Source: Sutterella megalosphaeroides (GTDB lineage: Bacteria; Pseudomonadota; Gammaproteobacteria; Burkholderiales; Burkholderiaceae_F). Taken from it: 64,000 nt of DNA. The position numbers and the translations under genes were made by a program. Under the pieces are notes generated by a model. It did not search any database and was not told the origin of the DNA. It saw nothing but the letters and a program-made list of their open reading frames with translations. The stretch lies in contig NZ_AP018786.1 in NCBI RefSeq assembly GCF_003609995.1, forward strand, positions 501,501-565,500. Direction: 5' to 3'. The first letter of the stretch is position 1. Each line of letters starts with the position of its first letter. Positions 11,157 to 19,299 of the stretch are shown one piece after another.

Positions 11157-11495
11157 ATGTTTTTTGTTACTGACGCCTTGGCGGCGGAAGCCGCCCCCGG
11201 CGGTATGGAGGGTTTCCTCCTTCAGGTCGTTCCCCTGATCGTCATCTTCGTGGTTTTCTGGTTCTTCCTCATTCGTCCGCAGCAGAAGCGCCAGAAGGAA
11301 CATCAGCAGATGTGCGAAGCGCTTGCCCGCGGCGATGAAGTCATGACGCTCGGCGGTCTTTCGGGTCGCATCGAAAGCGTCGGCGAACAGACGATCAATC
11401 TGCAGATCGCCTCCTGCGACGGCAAGCCCGTCGTCGTGACGATGCAGCGTGCGGCGGTTCAGATGGTTCTCCCGAAGGGATCCATCAAGTTCTGA
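11157..11495 (+). CDS. yajC: Sec translocon accessory subunit YajC
   Basis: A small single-span inner-membrane protein that associates with SecDF. The 112-residue product has one hydrophobic segment (FLLQVVPLIVIFVVFWFFL, about residues 20-38), the family signature LIRPQQKRQKEHQQM after it, and the cytosolic GDEVMTLGGLSGRI domain. secD follows, but two hairpins with T tracts lie between them. Confidence 0.94.
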   Translation: MFFVTDALAAEAAPGGMEGFLLQVVPLIVIFVVFWFFLIRPQQKRQKEHQQMCEALARGDEVMTLGGLSGRIESVGEQTINLQIASCDGKPVVVTMQRAAVQMVLPKGSIKF

Positions 11496-11510
11496 TTCCC
11501 GCTGGAATTC

Positions 11511-11546
11511 AAAAAGGCGTTGAGGGCGCGTCCCTCGACGCCTTTT
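11511..11546 (+). terminator. Strong terminator-like hairpin between yajC and secD
   Basis: AAAAGGCGTTGAGGG pairs with CCCTCGACGCCTTTT around a 5-base loop, ending in four T. The right arm has one G-T pair. Confidence 0.75.
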
Positions 11547-11598
11547 GAGCTTGAGCCGAAAGGCTCGGGCAAGGTCGGGGCAACGGGCCCCGACGGAC

Positions 11599-11623
11599 AA
11601 AAGGGCCGGTAAAGCCCTTTTTT
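11599..11623 (+). terminator. Second hairpin with T run before secD
   Basis: AAAAGGGC (11599-11606) pairs with GCCCTTTT (11614-11621), with two more T after it. It lies 27 bases before the secD ATG, so it could also act as an attenuator. Confidence 0.6.
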
Positions 11624-11649
11624 GCGCATTGAACGGACGGAGTAAGCGG

Positions 11650-13545
11650 ATGAATCGCTATCCTCTTTGGAAATACATCATGATCGGCATCGTGCTCGTC
11701 ATCGGGCTCATCTACACGTTGCCGAACTTCTACGGCGAGTCGCCTGCGGTGCAGATCTCGTCGGGCAAGGCTACCGTCAAGGTGACCGAAGACACGCTCA
11801 ACCGCGTGCAGACGGCGCTGGCGAACGCCAAGCTCAACCCGAACGGCGTCTTTTTCGAACAGGGCGCCCAGCAAAATACGATTCGCGTGCGGTTTGATCC
11901 GACTCAGACCGAAGAGCAGCTTCAGGCCCGCGAAGTGATCGATCACGCGCTCAACAGCGATCCGAAGGATCCGAGCTACATCGCGGCGCTCAACCTCGTG
12001 CCGAACACGCCTCAGTGGCTCCTTTCGATCCGCGGTCTGCCGATGTACCTCGGTCTCGACCTTCGCGGCGGCGTGCACTTCCTCCTGCAGGTCGACATGC
12101 GCGCGGCGATCACGAAGCGCGCCGATGCAACGGCGGCCGACCTTCGCACGCAGCTGCGCGACAAGCGCATCCGTCACACGGGCATCAACCGCGTCGGCAA
12201 CGACGTCGAAGTGAGCTTTGCGACTGCGGAAGAACGCGCCCGGGCAAACGACCTTCTGCGCAACACGCAGACGGATCTGCAGCTGACGCTCCCCGAAACG
12301 ACGAAGGCTCCCTTCATCATTCGCGCTTCGCTGACGCAAAAGGCCATTCAGGCCGTGCAGAACAACGCTCTCAAGCAGAACATCGCGACGCTGCACAACC
12401 GAATCAACGAGTTGGGCGTGGCCGAACCCGTGATCGCCCAGCAGGGTGCCGACCGCATCGTCGTGCAGCTCCCAGGCGTTCAGGATACGGCCAAAGCAAA
12501 GGACATTCTCGGTCGTACGGCGACGCTCGAAGTGCGCCTGGTCGACGACTCGCCCGAAGCGCTCGCACAGCTCGCTCAGGGGAACGTTCCCTTCGGCGAC
12601 GAAAAGTATACGGACCGCGAAGGTCGTCCGATCCTCGTGAAGCGCCGTGTCATCCTCACGGGCGACAGCCTCAACGACGCGCAGCCGGGCTTCGACAGCC
12701 AGACGCAGGAACCGACCGTCAACCTCGAACTCGACAACCGCGGCGCCCGCATCTTCCAGGAAGTGACCCGCGAAAACGTCGGCAAGCGCATGGCCATCCT
12801 GCTCTTTGAAAAGGGCAAGGGCGAAGTCGTGACGGCGCCGGTGATCCGCCAGGAAATCGGCGGCGGCCGCGTGCAGATTTCGGGTGCCATGACGACGATC
12901 GAAGCGACCGATACGGCGCTTCTGCTGCGTGCCGGTTCGCTCGCCGCGCCGATGGAAATCGTCGAAGAACGCCTGATCGGGCCGAGCCTCGGCGAAGCGA
13001 ACATCGAAGCGGGCTTCCGCTCGACGCTCTACGGTTTCATCATCATTGCGGTCTTCATGGCGCTTTACTACCAGGTCTTCGGTCTGGTGTCGGGTATCTC
13101 GCTCATCTGCAACGTGATGATGCTTGTCTCGATTCTCTCGCTCATGCAGGCGACGCTCACGCTGCCGGGTATCGCGGCCATCGCGCTTACGCTCGGTATG
13201 GCCGTCGATGCGAACGTGCTCATCAACGAACGCGTGCGCGAAGAGTTGCGTATCGGCCGCTTGCCGCAGACGGCTATCGCGGAAGGTTACGACCGCGCGT
13301 TTGCGACCATTCTCGACTCGAACATCACGAGCCTGATCGCCGGTCTGGCGCTCCTTATCTTCGGCTCGGGCCCCGTGCGCGGCTTTGCCGTTGTCCACTG
13401 CCTCGGCATTGCGACCTCGATCTTCACGTCGGTCGTGGTGTCTCGTGCGCTCATCAACCTCATCTACGGCCGCAAGAAGAAGCTGACCGCCGTTCACATC
13501 GGTCAGGTCTGGCGTCCGGATGCGGACAAAGCGTCGGCCAAGTGA
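11650..13545 (+). CDS. secD: Protein translocase subunit SecD
   Basis: SecD with SecF uses the proton gradient to drive late steps of Sec export at the inner membrane. ATG 11650 gives 631 residues, against 615 in E. coli. The N-terminal membrane segment (residues about 5-25) is followed by a large periplasmic domain with GLDLRGGVHFLLQVD, then the C-terminal RND-type five-span region with GMAVDANVLINERVREE, the conserved Asp/Arg motif. secF follows at 20 bp. The upstream in-frame extension to 11545 crosses a terminator hairpin and is rejected. Confidence 0.96.
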   Translation: MNRYPLWKYIMIGIVLVIGLIYTLPNFYGESPAVQISSGKATVKVTEDTLNRVQTALANAKLNPNGVFFEQGAQQNTIRVRFDPTQTEEQLQAREVIDHALNSDPKDPSYIAALNLVPNTPQWLLSIRGLPMYLGLDLRGGVHFLLQVDMRAAITKRADATAADLRTQLRDKRIRHTGINRVGNDVEVSFATAEERARANDLLRNTQTDLQLTLPETTKAPFIIRASLTQKAIQAVQNNALKQNIATLHNRINELGVAEPVIAQQGADRIVVQLPGVQDTAKAKDILGRTATLEVRLVDDSPEALAQLAQGNVPFGDEKYTDREGRPILVKRRVILTGDSLNDAQPGFDSQTQEPTVNLELDNRGARIFQEVTRENVGKRMAILLFEKGKGEVVTAPVIRQEIGGGRVQISGAMTTIEATDTALLLRAGSLAAPMEIVEERLIGPSLGEANIEAGFRSTLYGFIIIAVFMALYYQVFGLVSGISLICNVMMLVSILSLMQATLTLPGIAAIALTLGMAVDANVLINERVREELRIGRLPQTAIAEGYDRAFATILDSNITSLIAGLALLIFGSGPVRGFAVVHCLGIATSIFTSVVVSRALINLIYGRKKKLTAVHIGQVWRPDADKASAK

Positions 13546-13565
13546 TCTGAGGGAGAACTACGCAA

Positions 13566-14498
13566 ATGGAATTTTTCCGCATTCATAAAACGATCCCCTT
13601 CATGCACTACCGCCACGTGCTGAACTCGATTTCGCTCGTGAGCTTCGTCGTGGCGGTCTACTGGATCTTCGCACACGGGCTGGCGTTCTCGATCGAGTTC
13701 ACGGGCGGTACGCAGATCGAAGTGAACTTTCCGCAGGCGGCCAACACGGAGCAGATCCGTACGGACCTCGCCAAGGTCTCGAAGGAAGTGCTCGTGCAAA
13801 CCTTCGGCTCCTCGCGCGACGTGGTGATCCGCGTTCCGACGAAGGAAGGCCAGACCTCCGGTCAGGTTGCCGCTGAAGTGATGAAGGTCCTCGAAAAGAC
13901 GACTCCGGGCGTGCACATGAAGAGTACGGAGTTCGTCGGTCCGCAGGTGGGTGACGAACTTGCCCGAGACGGCGGTACGGCGCTTGCGCTCGTCGTGGTC
14001 GGCATCATGATCTACCTCGCCTTCCGCTTCGAATGGAAATTCGCTCTCGCGGCCATCATCGCGAACCTGCACGACGTGGTGATCGTGGTGGGGATCTTCT
14101 CCGTGATGCAGTGGGAGTTCACGCTTCCGGTGCTCGCGGCCGTCCTCGCCGTGCTCGGTTACTCCGTCAATGAGTCGGTGATTATTTTCGACCGCGTTCG
14201 CGAGCACTTCCGCAAGATGCGCCGCGCGGACACGATCGAGGTGATCAACTCGGCCATTACGGCGACGATCTCGCGTACGGTGATCACTCATACGTCTACC
14301 CTCTGCATGACGCTCTCGATGTTCTTCTTCGGCGGCCCGGCGTTGCACTACTTCTCGCTCGCGCTCACGATCGGCATCCTGCTCGGCGTCTACTCGTCCG
14401 TCTTCGTGGCGGCGGCCATCGCGCTCTACCTCGGCGTCAAGCGCGAGGACCTCGTGAAGACCGTCAAGAAGGATGAAGTGGAACAGATGGTTCCGTGA
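13566..14498 (+). CDS. secF: Protein translocase subunit SecF
   Basis: Partner of SecD. The 310-residue product has the first span, the SIEFTGGTQIEV periplasmic start, and the five-span C-terminal block with GYSVNESVIIFDRVRE and RTVITHTSTL. Length and order match the family. A clear terminator follows, and beyond it base composition changes sharply. Confidence 0.96.
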   Translation: MEFFRIHKTIPFMHYRHVLNSISLVSFVVAVYWIFAHGLAFSIEFTGGTQIEVNFPQAANTEQIRTDLAKVSKEVLVQTFGSSRDVVIRVPTKEGQTSGQVAAEVMKVLEKTTPGVHMKSTEFVGPQVGDELARDGGTALALVVVGIMIYLAFRFEWKFALAAIIANLHDVVIVVGIFSVMQWEFTLPVLAAVLAVLGYSVNESVIIFDRVREHFRKMRRADTIEVINSAITATISRTVITHTSTLCMTLSMFFFGGPALHYFSLALTIGILLGVYSSVFVAAAIALYLGVKREDLVKTVKKDEVEQMVP

Positions 14499-14514
14499 CG
14501 AGCCAAATAACTTC

Positions 14515-14548
14515 AAAAAAGAGAGGGGAATTTCTCCTCTCTTTTTTT
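14515..14548 (+). terminator. Terminator after secF
   Basis: An A-rich left arm (AAAAAAGAGAGG) pairs with CCTCTCTTTTTT, with a 9-base loop. The run of seven T makes it a convincing Rho-independent terminator. It marks the left edge of the AT-rich segment. Confidence 0.85.
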
Positions 14549-14655
14549 GAGTGGAAAACATGTGCAATATCGCTCTTTCGTAAGGGCTATCTGCTCAGAT
14601 GGCCTTATACCTTCGATATTCCTGAGTATAAGCTTGATGTGAAAGGAGATGCTCT

Positions 14656-15474
14656 ATGGGGTTGCCGCAGTTAAATGAAGCTCAACTTGTGCAAATTGCT
14701 CATGTCTTGGGGTCCACTGACAATGGATTTACGGGTTCTGAGATTGGGCGTCTTCTGGCGCAGAGGGGCTTGGAGGATCCGGGTTCAGGATTTACGAAGT
14801 GGAAACGGATTTATAATGCTTTTTGTATTGCCGTAAATAACAGTCAATCCACTAGTGTTGTGTTTGACTTCATGTTGGATTGTATGGATCCCGCTCAGGG
14901 GCTAGGGAAGAATTATGAGCGGTATAAAAGGATGCAAGCCGGCCTAAATCAAGTTTTAATGCTTGTGGGTATTGAAATAAGGGACGATGGAAAATTTCAT
15001 TCGATTACAAAGGCGCAAACTCTTGAGGAGGTCCGACGGAGGACAAAGTCACTGCGTGAGAAATTGAATACTTATGGTGTGCATCCAGAAGTATTGAAAT
15101 GTTGTCGCGATGAGCTACTAGCGCAGGATTATTTCCATGCCGTTCAAGAGGCAACAAAGAGCCTGGCTGGTAGAGTAAGAGAGATGTCAGGCTTAAAGAC
15201 AGATGGGGCAGAGTTATTTAATGTCGCGTTTGGACAAAAAGAAAAATATATTGCCTTTAATAGATTAGAGAGCCCCAGCGAAAAGAGTCAACAAAATGGA
15301 CTTAAGGAAATGCTATGCGGTGTTTTTCATATGGTCAGGAATGTTACTGCACATGAGCTTAGAATCCACTGGGATATCAATGAAAAAGATGCAGTGGATA
15401 TATTGATTCTTATTTCATATCTCCATAAATTATTGGATGAATGTGTGCCTGTTCCAGGGCGAAAGAGTGGCTAA
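14656..15474 (+). CDS. TIGR02391 (Ymh-type) family protein with an Rx4H motif
   Basis: A 272-residue protein of a conserved family of unknown function. Residues about 10-105 are the N-terminal part (GFTGSEIGRLLAQRGLEDP, then FTKWKRIYNAF). Residues about 143-263 are the C-terminal domain: HPEVLKCCRDELL, YFHAVQEATKSLAGRVRE, TDGAELFNVAF and RNVTAHELRI. R228-NVTA-H233 fits the Rx4-6H catalytic motif of HEPN RNases; that this protein is a HEPN RNase is my inference. It has a strong ribosome binding site, AAAGGAGA, 6 bases before the ATG. The gene is a single transcription unit, AT-rich unlike its neighbours, with no obvious partner, and no membrane or signal segment. A role in phage defence is plausible but unproven. 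Confidence 0.8.
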   Translation: MGLPQLNEAQLVQIAHVLGSTDNGFTGSEIGRLLAQRGLEDPGSGFTKWKRIYNAFCIAVNNSQSTSVVFDFMLDCMDPAQGLGKNYERYKRMQAGLNQVLMLVGIEIRDDGKFHSITKAQTLEEVRRRTKSLREKLNTYGVHPEVLKCCRDELLAQDYFHAVQEATKSLAGRVREMSGLKTDGAELFNVAFGQKEKYIAFNRLESPSEKSQQNGLKEMLCGVFHMVRNVTAHELRIHWDINEKDAVDILILISYLHKLLDECVPVPGRKSG

Positions 15475-15856
15475 GAGGGATGAAAACATCAAATCCTATA
15501 AATGGATTGATCTTGAGTGGAGATACTGACCAGGAGCGTGCAGAATCTGCGCAGATCCTCTATTGAATCAACTAGGGTGAGCGCTTTTCGGGGTTGCATG
15601 TGGCGCACCTGAGAAGTGGACATGCTCGCGAGAGTGCGCTCTCGTTGCTGTCAATTCAGGGTTTGTAAAGCAGACTCTTTCGATGGTGCTGAAGCTGCTA
15701 TCGACAATGATTAGTTTTGAAAAAACAGATTTTACAAAGTCGAGCAACTCGCGATGGTCACAAGTTTGCGATTGTCTTGCTTTCTTTACAAAGCAATGAA
15801 TTGGGTTATCACTTTATAAAACCCGATGAAATTCAAGTAGGTCATGAAGGAAATTC
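15475..15856. other. AT-rich non-coding tail of the island
   Basis: About 380 bases with no convincing gene. The longest frame, a TTG start at 15717 running into the antisense of DUF486, has no family resemblance. A short palindromic patch lies near 15628-15655 (CTCGCGAGAGTGCGCTCTCG). It may be decayed coding sequence, but I cannot identify a source. Confidence 0.5.
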
Positions 15857-16231
15857 TTACTTGATAAAAACGAAGAACACCGCTCCGACCATGCAGGCAA
15901 AGGCCGCGAGGTGGTTCCAGCCGAGCGCCTGGTTTTGGAAGGCGACGAGCGAGAAGACGGTGAAGACGAAGAGCGTGATCACCTCCTGGATGATCTTCAG
16001 CTGCACCAGAGTGAAGGGGCCGCCGTTGCCGACAAAGCCGATCCGGTTGGCGGGAACCATGAAGGAGTATTCGAAGAGGGCGATCCCCCAGGAAAAGAGA
16101 ATGACCGTGTAAAGCGGCCAGCTGCTGATCAGCTTGGCGCTCTGAAGTTTCAGGTGGGCGTACCAGGCGAGCGTCATGAAGACGTTCGAGACGAGAAGAA
16201 GACCGACGGTGGTAAGGCCTTTCGTAAGCAT
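15857..16231 (-). CDS. DMT-superfamily small membrane protein, DUF486
   Basis: A 124-residue inner-membrane protein with four predicted hydrophobic segments. The family core is complete: LLLVSNVFMTLAWYAHLK, ILFSWGIALFEYSFMVPANRIG, LKIIQEVITLFVFTVFS and a hydrophobic C-terminus. DUF486 proteins resemble small drug/metabolite transporters; no substrate is known. It is 14 bp downstream of the DUF3482 gene and may be co-transcribed. The AT-rich island begins immediately after its stop. Confidence 0.88.
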   Translation of the reverse strand: MLTKGLTTVGLLLVSNVFMTLAWYAHLKLQSAKLISSWPLYTVILFSWGIALFEYSFMVPANRIGFVGNGGPFTLVQLKIIQEVITLFVFTVFSLVAFQNQALGWNHLAAFACMVGAVFFVFIK

Positions 16232-16245
16232 GATGGCGGACGAGC

Positions 16246-17706
16246 TCAGACAGAGCGGTTGTAGAGCATGGTGAAGACGGCGCGAAGCACGGAGTCGATG
16301 CGCTGCGTAAGGAGCGGAAGCCCTTCTTCGGCCGCCATGTTTTTCAAGTCCGGAAGATCCATCGGTTGTGCGTTCAGGGCGTCCGTCGCGGCTTTCTTCC
16401 AGAATTCCGGACTTTCGCCTTCGGCCCAGTCGCCGCGCCCGCGCCCGAAGTGCGCGACCGCGAGGTAAAGGAGCACGGCCTCTAGGATGAAGCCCTTGAG
16501 CGCGTGCTCGCTCCAGGAAATTTCAATCCCGGACTTTTCGTGACGAGCATTGTAGAGCGTTGCGGCACCGATGCCGCCGATCGCACCGATCAAACCGCCG
16601 ATCAGGGTCCCGAGACCGAGACTGAGGCCGCCCGTCGCGAAGTCGGTTGCGGCTCCGACGGCCGCGCCCGAGGTGGCGCCGATCCCGGTGCCGACCGCGG
16701 CGGCGCTGCCCGGATCGATCGAGTAGGCGGCGAGCTCCCAGTCGGTTTTCATGCGGCGAAGGATTTCTTTGGAGACGCCGCTGCCGCGCAAACCGTTCAG
16801 TTCGATGAGCGCGTTCGTGAGCGCGCAGAAGCTGTCGGCCGCTTGGGCGGAAAGGGCCGTTTGCGCGTCCGACAGACGATCCTCTTCCTTTTTCATGAGA
16901 CCGAAATGCTTGACCATCGTGAGCATGTGGTCTTTGAGGGTCGGGGTCGGCACCGTTTCATGCGCCGTGATCTGCCGCCAGACGTGCAGGGCGATGGTGT
17001 CGAGCGAACTCGAATAAACGGCCCGGCGTCCGCGAATCCAGACGGTGCGCAGCGTGTCGAAGGTCGTCTGCGATTCGGGGGGAAGCGCTTCGGCCAGCGC
17101 GTCGAAGAGCGCTGCTTCCTGCACCCAGCACCGCGCAAAGGCATCCATGGGAAGGACGCTTTTGACGAAGTCGTACGGTGCGAGTTCGCTCTTCCAGAGT
17201 TCGAGTTCGGCTCGTTCGTCTTCGGGCGGACGGGGCTTCCCCATCTGGTTGAGAAGCACGATGACGGGCTTGCCGATCCAAGAGAGGATCCGCATCTCGG
17301 CGGGGATGTAGGGCGTGACGGACGGCCGTTCGGCGGCGTTCACGAGGTACAGCACGACGCTTGAGGTGTCCCGAATGTGGCGGACCGCCCGCTGATCGAG
17401 CCAGAAGGCTTTGTTCGTGAAGCGGTCCCACACTTCGGAGAGAAACCATCCGACCGGGTTCGAGCGCTCGGACAAGCGTTTCGCAAGCGCCACGGAGTTC
17501 CCGAACCCCGGCGTATCCCAAAGAACAAGTTCGCACCCCGCGGGACCGCGGGCGAGCACGTAGTCGTCCGTCGTTTCGGTAACGTGCGCCCGGTCGGCCA
17601 CTTCACCCACGTCACGCATGAGCAGTGTTCGGGCGAGCGTTGTCTTGCCGATGTTCGTGTGGCTGACGAGGCTCAGATGAATGCGAAGCGGATCGGTTGT
17701 ACTCAT
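16246..17706 (-). CDS. DUF3482-domain P-loop GTPase
   Basis: A 486-residue predicted GTPase. The P-loop SHTNIGKT is at residues about 15-22, and the G3 motif DTPGFG follows. A Thr-rich switch I region (AHVTETTDDYV) and a possible G4 region (VIVLLNQMGK) are seen. Beyond the G domain, a Gly/Ala-rich hydrophobic stretch (about residues 340-395) looks like a membrane hairpin. Family members are typically encoded next to a DUF2868 membrane protein, as here: the DUF2868 stop is 5 bases upstream of the ATG at 17706. A TTG at 17715 would overlap that stop and is an alternative start. The function is not established; the pair suggests a membrane-linked GTP-switch. Confidence 0.85.
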   Translation of the reverse strand: MSTTDPLRIHLSLVSHTNIGKTTLARTLLMRDVGEVADRAHVTETTDDYVLARGPAGCELVLWDTPGFGNSVALAKRLSERSNPVGWFLSEVWDRFTNKAFWLDQRAVRHIRDTSSVVLYLVNAAERPSVTPYIPAEMRILSWIGKPVIVLLNQMGKPRPPEDERAELELWKSELAPYDFVKSVLPMDAFARCWVQEAALFDALAEALPPESQTTFDTLRTVWIRGRRAVYSSSLDTIALHVWRQITAHETVPTPTLKDHMLTMVKHFGLMKKEEDRLSDAQTALSAQAADSFCALTNALIELNGLRGSGVSKEILRRMKTDWELAAYSIDPGSAAAVGTGIGATSGAAVGAATDFATGGLSLGLGTLIGGLIGAIGGIGAATLYNARHEKSGIEISWSEHALKGFILEAVLLYLAVAHFGRGRGDWAEGESPEFWKKAATDALNAQPMDLPDLKNMAAEEGLPLLTQRIDSVLRAVFTMLYNRSV

Positions 17707-17711
17707 GACTC

Positions 17712-19205
17712 TCAATTGGGTTGAAACGCGTCGGCGCTCGAGCCGACCAACGCCTCAAGGGCGTCGATGAATTCGGGGGAGGCGTCCGCAAGATCGAGTG
17801 CCGCAATGCGGACGCCGTGATCGTGCGCGAACGTCTCCCAGAGCGCCAGACGGCTCCGGACGTTGGGCGCGTCTTTGCCGAAGCGCGCAAAGAGGGAAGA
17901 GACGTCGAGCAGCACGACGACGTTCTCGGAAAGGGCCGTAAGGAACCGACCGTGAATTTCTTCTTCGGGCGTGGCGGAAGCGTCGAGCGCCACCCAGAAG
18001 AGGCGCTCCGAAGCGCCTTCTTTTTGCACGCGTTCGAGAACCGCTTCGGGCGTCGTATCCCAGAGTTCGGCGGGGACGATTTTCAGAGCGACGTCCCGGG
18101 CCTTGAGGAGCGCCTCGGTGCGGCGGCAAAGGTCCGTCCAGTCCTTCCCGTGCGTTTCGGGTACGAGCACGACGACTTCGCGGCGACGGGCTTCGTTGTC
18201 CGAGAGGAGAAGTCGCCGATAGTAGGGAGTCGTTACGGGGAAAGGAAGCGCCTTTTCGCGCCGACGAATGCGCAACGTCGCGACAAACGCGAGACTCGCG
18301 CGGGGAACAAGTACCAGAGCGGCGATGAGGCCCATGAGGCGCAACAACCACGACGTGGATTCGGTAAGCGGTGCGGAAAGCCCGTCGGCAAGATTCATGA
18401 GCCGCACGTGTTCGACGTCGGGCATGGGTTGAGAGCCCGGCACGAGCCCGTAGGTCGCGTTGAGAATGCCGTGGACGATGTCGGGTCGGTCGGCAAGCCA
18501 CGTGCTTTCCCACCCGACGACATAAGCCGTCCCGATGCCGCGAACGGCAAGACTCGTCAGAAGGCCGATTGCAAAAGCCAGGGTTGCCAGGTGGAGTGCC
18601 TGCGCGGCGCAGAGGGTGAGCTTCGGCGCCATGAGGGGCGCCCAACGCGCCCAAAAGCGCGTGCGGAGGCCGTCCTTTTTGAGGCCCGGAAGGTGCAGTT
18701 TCTCGAAGAGCCGCACCAGGGCCGATCGCAGGGGCGCGCCGACTGACTTTCCCGTCAGGGCGCCCGCGCCCTGAACGAGAAGAAGGAGATAGACAAAGAT
18801 ATTCCAAAGGAAGAAGGCGAGAAGCGGAGGCGACAAAAGATTCACCACCGATCCCGTCGTGGCGAGTCGGTCCGTGAGCACCCCCGCAAGATAGCCGAGC
18901 ATCGCGAGCGTCAGAAGGACGGGGGTCGTGGCGATGCCCGTTCGTTCGAGCGTCGTTTTGACGCGACGCTCTTTGAGTCGCGCCAGAACGAGTCGCGCTC
19001 GCAGCGGCAGAAACAGACCCGGCGTACGCCGTTCGCCCGCCAAGTGGCGGGCATCCCGCGTTGCGGCGGCGGCATCGGCCGGGGTCCAAACGGCCTTCTC
19101 GCCCGGGGCGACCTCGGTCGGCGTTTCAAGAAGCTCGGAGAGAAGGACGTCTCGGGCGTCCTTCTCGGAGAGCCGGACCGTCGTGGGCAATTGACGCTCG
19201 CGCAT
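17712..19205 (-). CDS. DUF2868-domain membrane protein
   Basis: A 497-residue protein partnered with the downstream DUF3482 GTPase. The N-terminal 80 residues are soluble (LSEKDARDVLLSELLETP). Four to five membrane segments follow: about residues 93-115, 125-150, 205-230 and 285-310. The C-terminal 170 residues are soluble and hydrophilic, starting VVVLVPETHGKDWTDL, perhaps a regulatory domain. No enzymatic motif is seen. The function is unknown. Confidence 0.83.
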   Translation of the reverse strand: MRERQLPTTVRLSEKDARDVLLSELLETPTEVAPGEKAVWTPADAAAATRDARHLAGERRTPGLFLPLRARLVLARLKERRVKTTLERTGIATTPVLLTLAMLGYLAGVLTDRLATTGSVVNLLSPPLLAFFLWNIFVYLLLLVQGAGALTGKSVGAPLRSALVRLFEKLHLPGLKKDGLRTRFWARWAPLMAPKLTLCAAQALHLATLAFAIGLLTSLAVRGIGTAYVVGWESTWLADRPDIVHGILNATYGLVPGSQPMPDVEHVRLMNLADGLSAPLTESTSWLLRLMGLIAALVLVPRASLAFVATLRIRRREKALPFPVTTPYYRRLLLSDNEARRREVVVLVPETHGKDWTDLCRRTEALLKARDVALKIVPAELWDTTPEAVLERVQKEGASERLFWVALDASATPEEEIHGRFLTALSENVVVLLDVSSLFARFGKDAPNVRSRLALWETFAHDHGVRIAALDLADASPEFIDALEALVGSSADAFQPN

Positions 19206-19299
19206 GGGGATGTTTCCAAAAGAAGAAGGGTTTCCCCCATTCTACGGAGCCCGAGGGGTGCGGCGCCTCACGAATTTTTCCAAGGTGTGTGAAAACGCA

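Larger units (their letters stand above)
14549..15856. other. AT-rich island, probably acquired
   Basis: Roughly 1.3 kb between the secF terminator and the DUF486 gene is visibly AT-richer than the flanks, both in the one gene it holds (14656-15474) and in the non-coding tail. Codons such as ATA, TTA, AGA and AAT, rare in neighbours, are common here. No integrase, transposase or tRNA target is seen at the edges. A 9-base direct repeat TTGAGTGGA occurs at 14547-14555 and 15513-15521 and brackets the gene, but a repeat this short could be chance. Confidence 0.7.

Noticed and set aside
15590-15660. Possible insertion-sequence end near the AGTGGACATG sequence
   Set aside because: It slightly resembles the ends of some IS3-type elements, but no inverted partner or transposase fragment was found.
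15717-16112. Plus-strand frame with a TTG start running from the island into DUF486
   Set aside because: The 5' half has no recognisable family and the 3' half is antisense to DUF486, which has clear family motifs.
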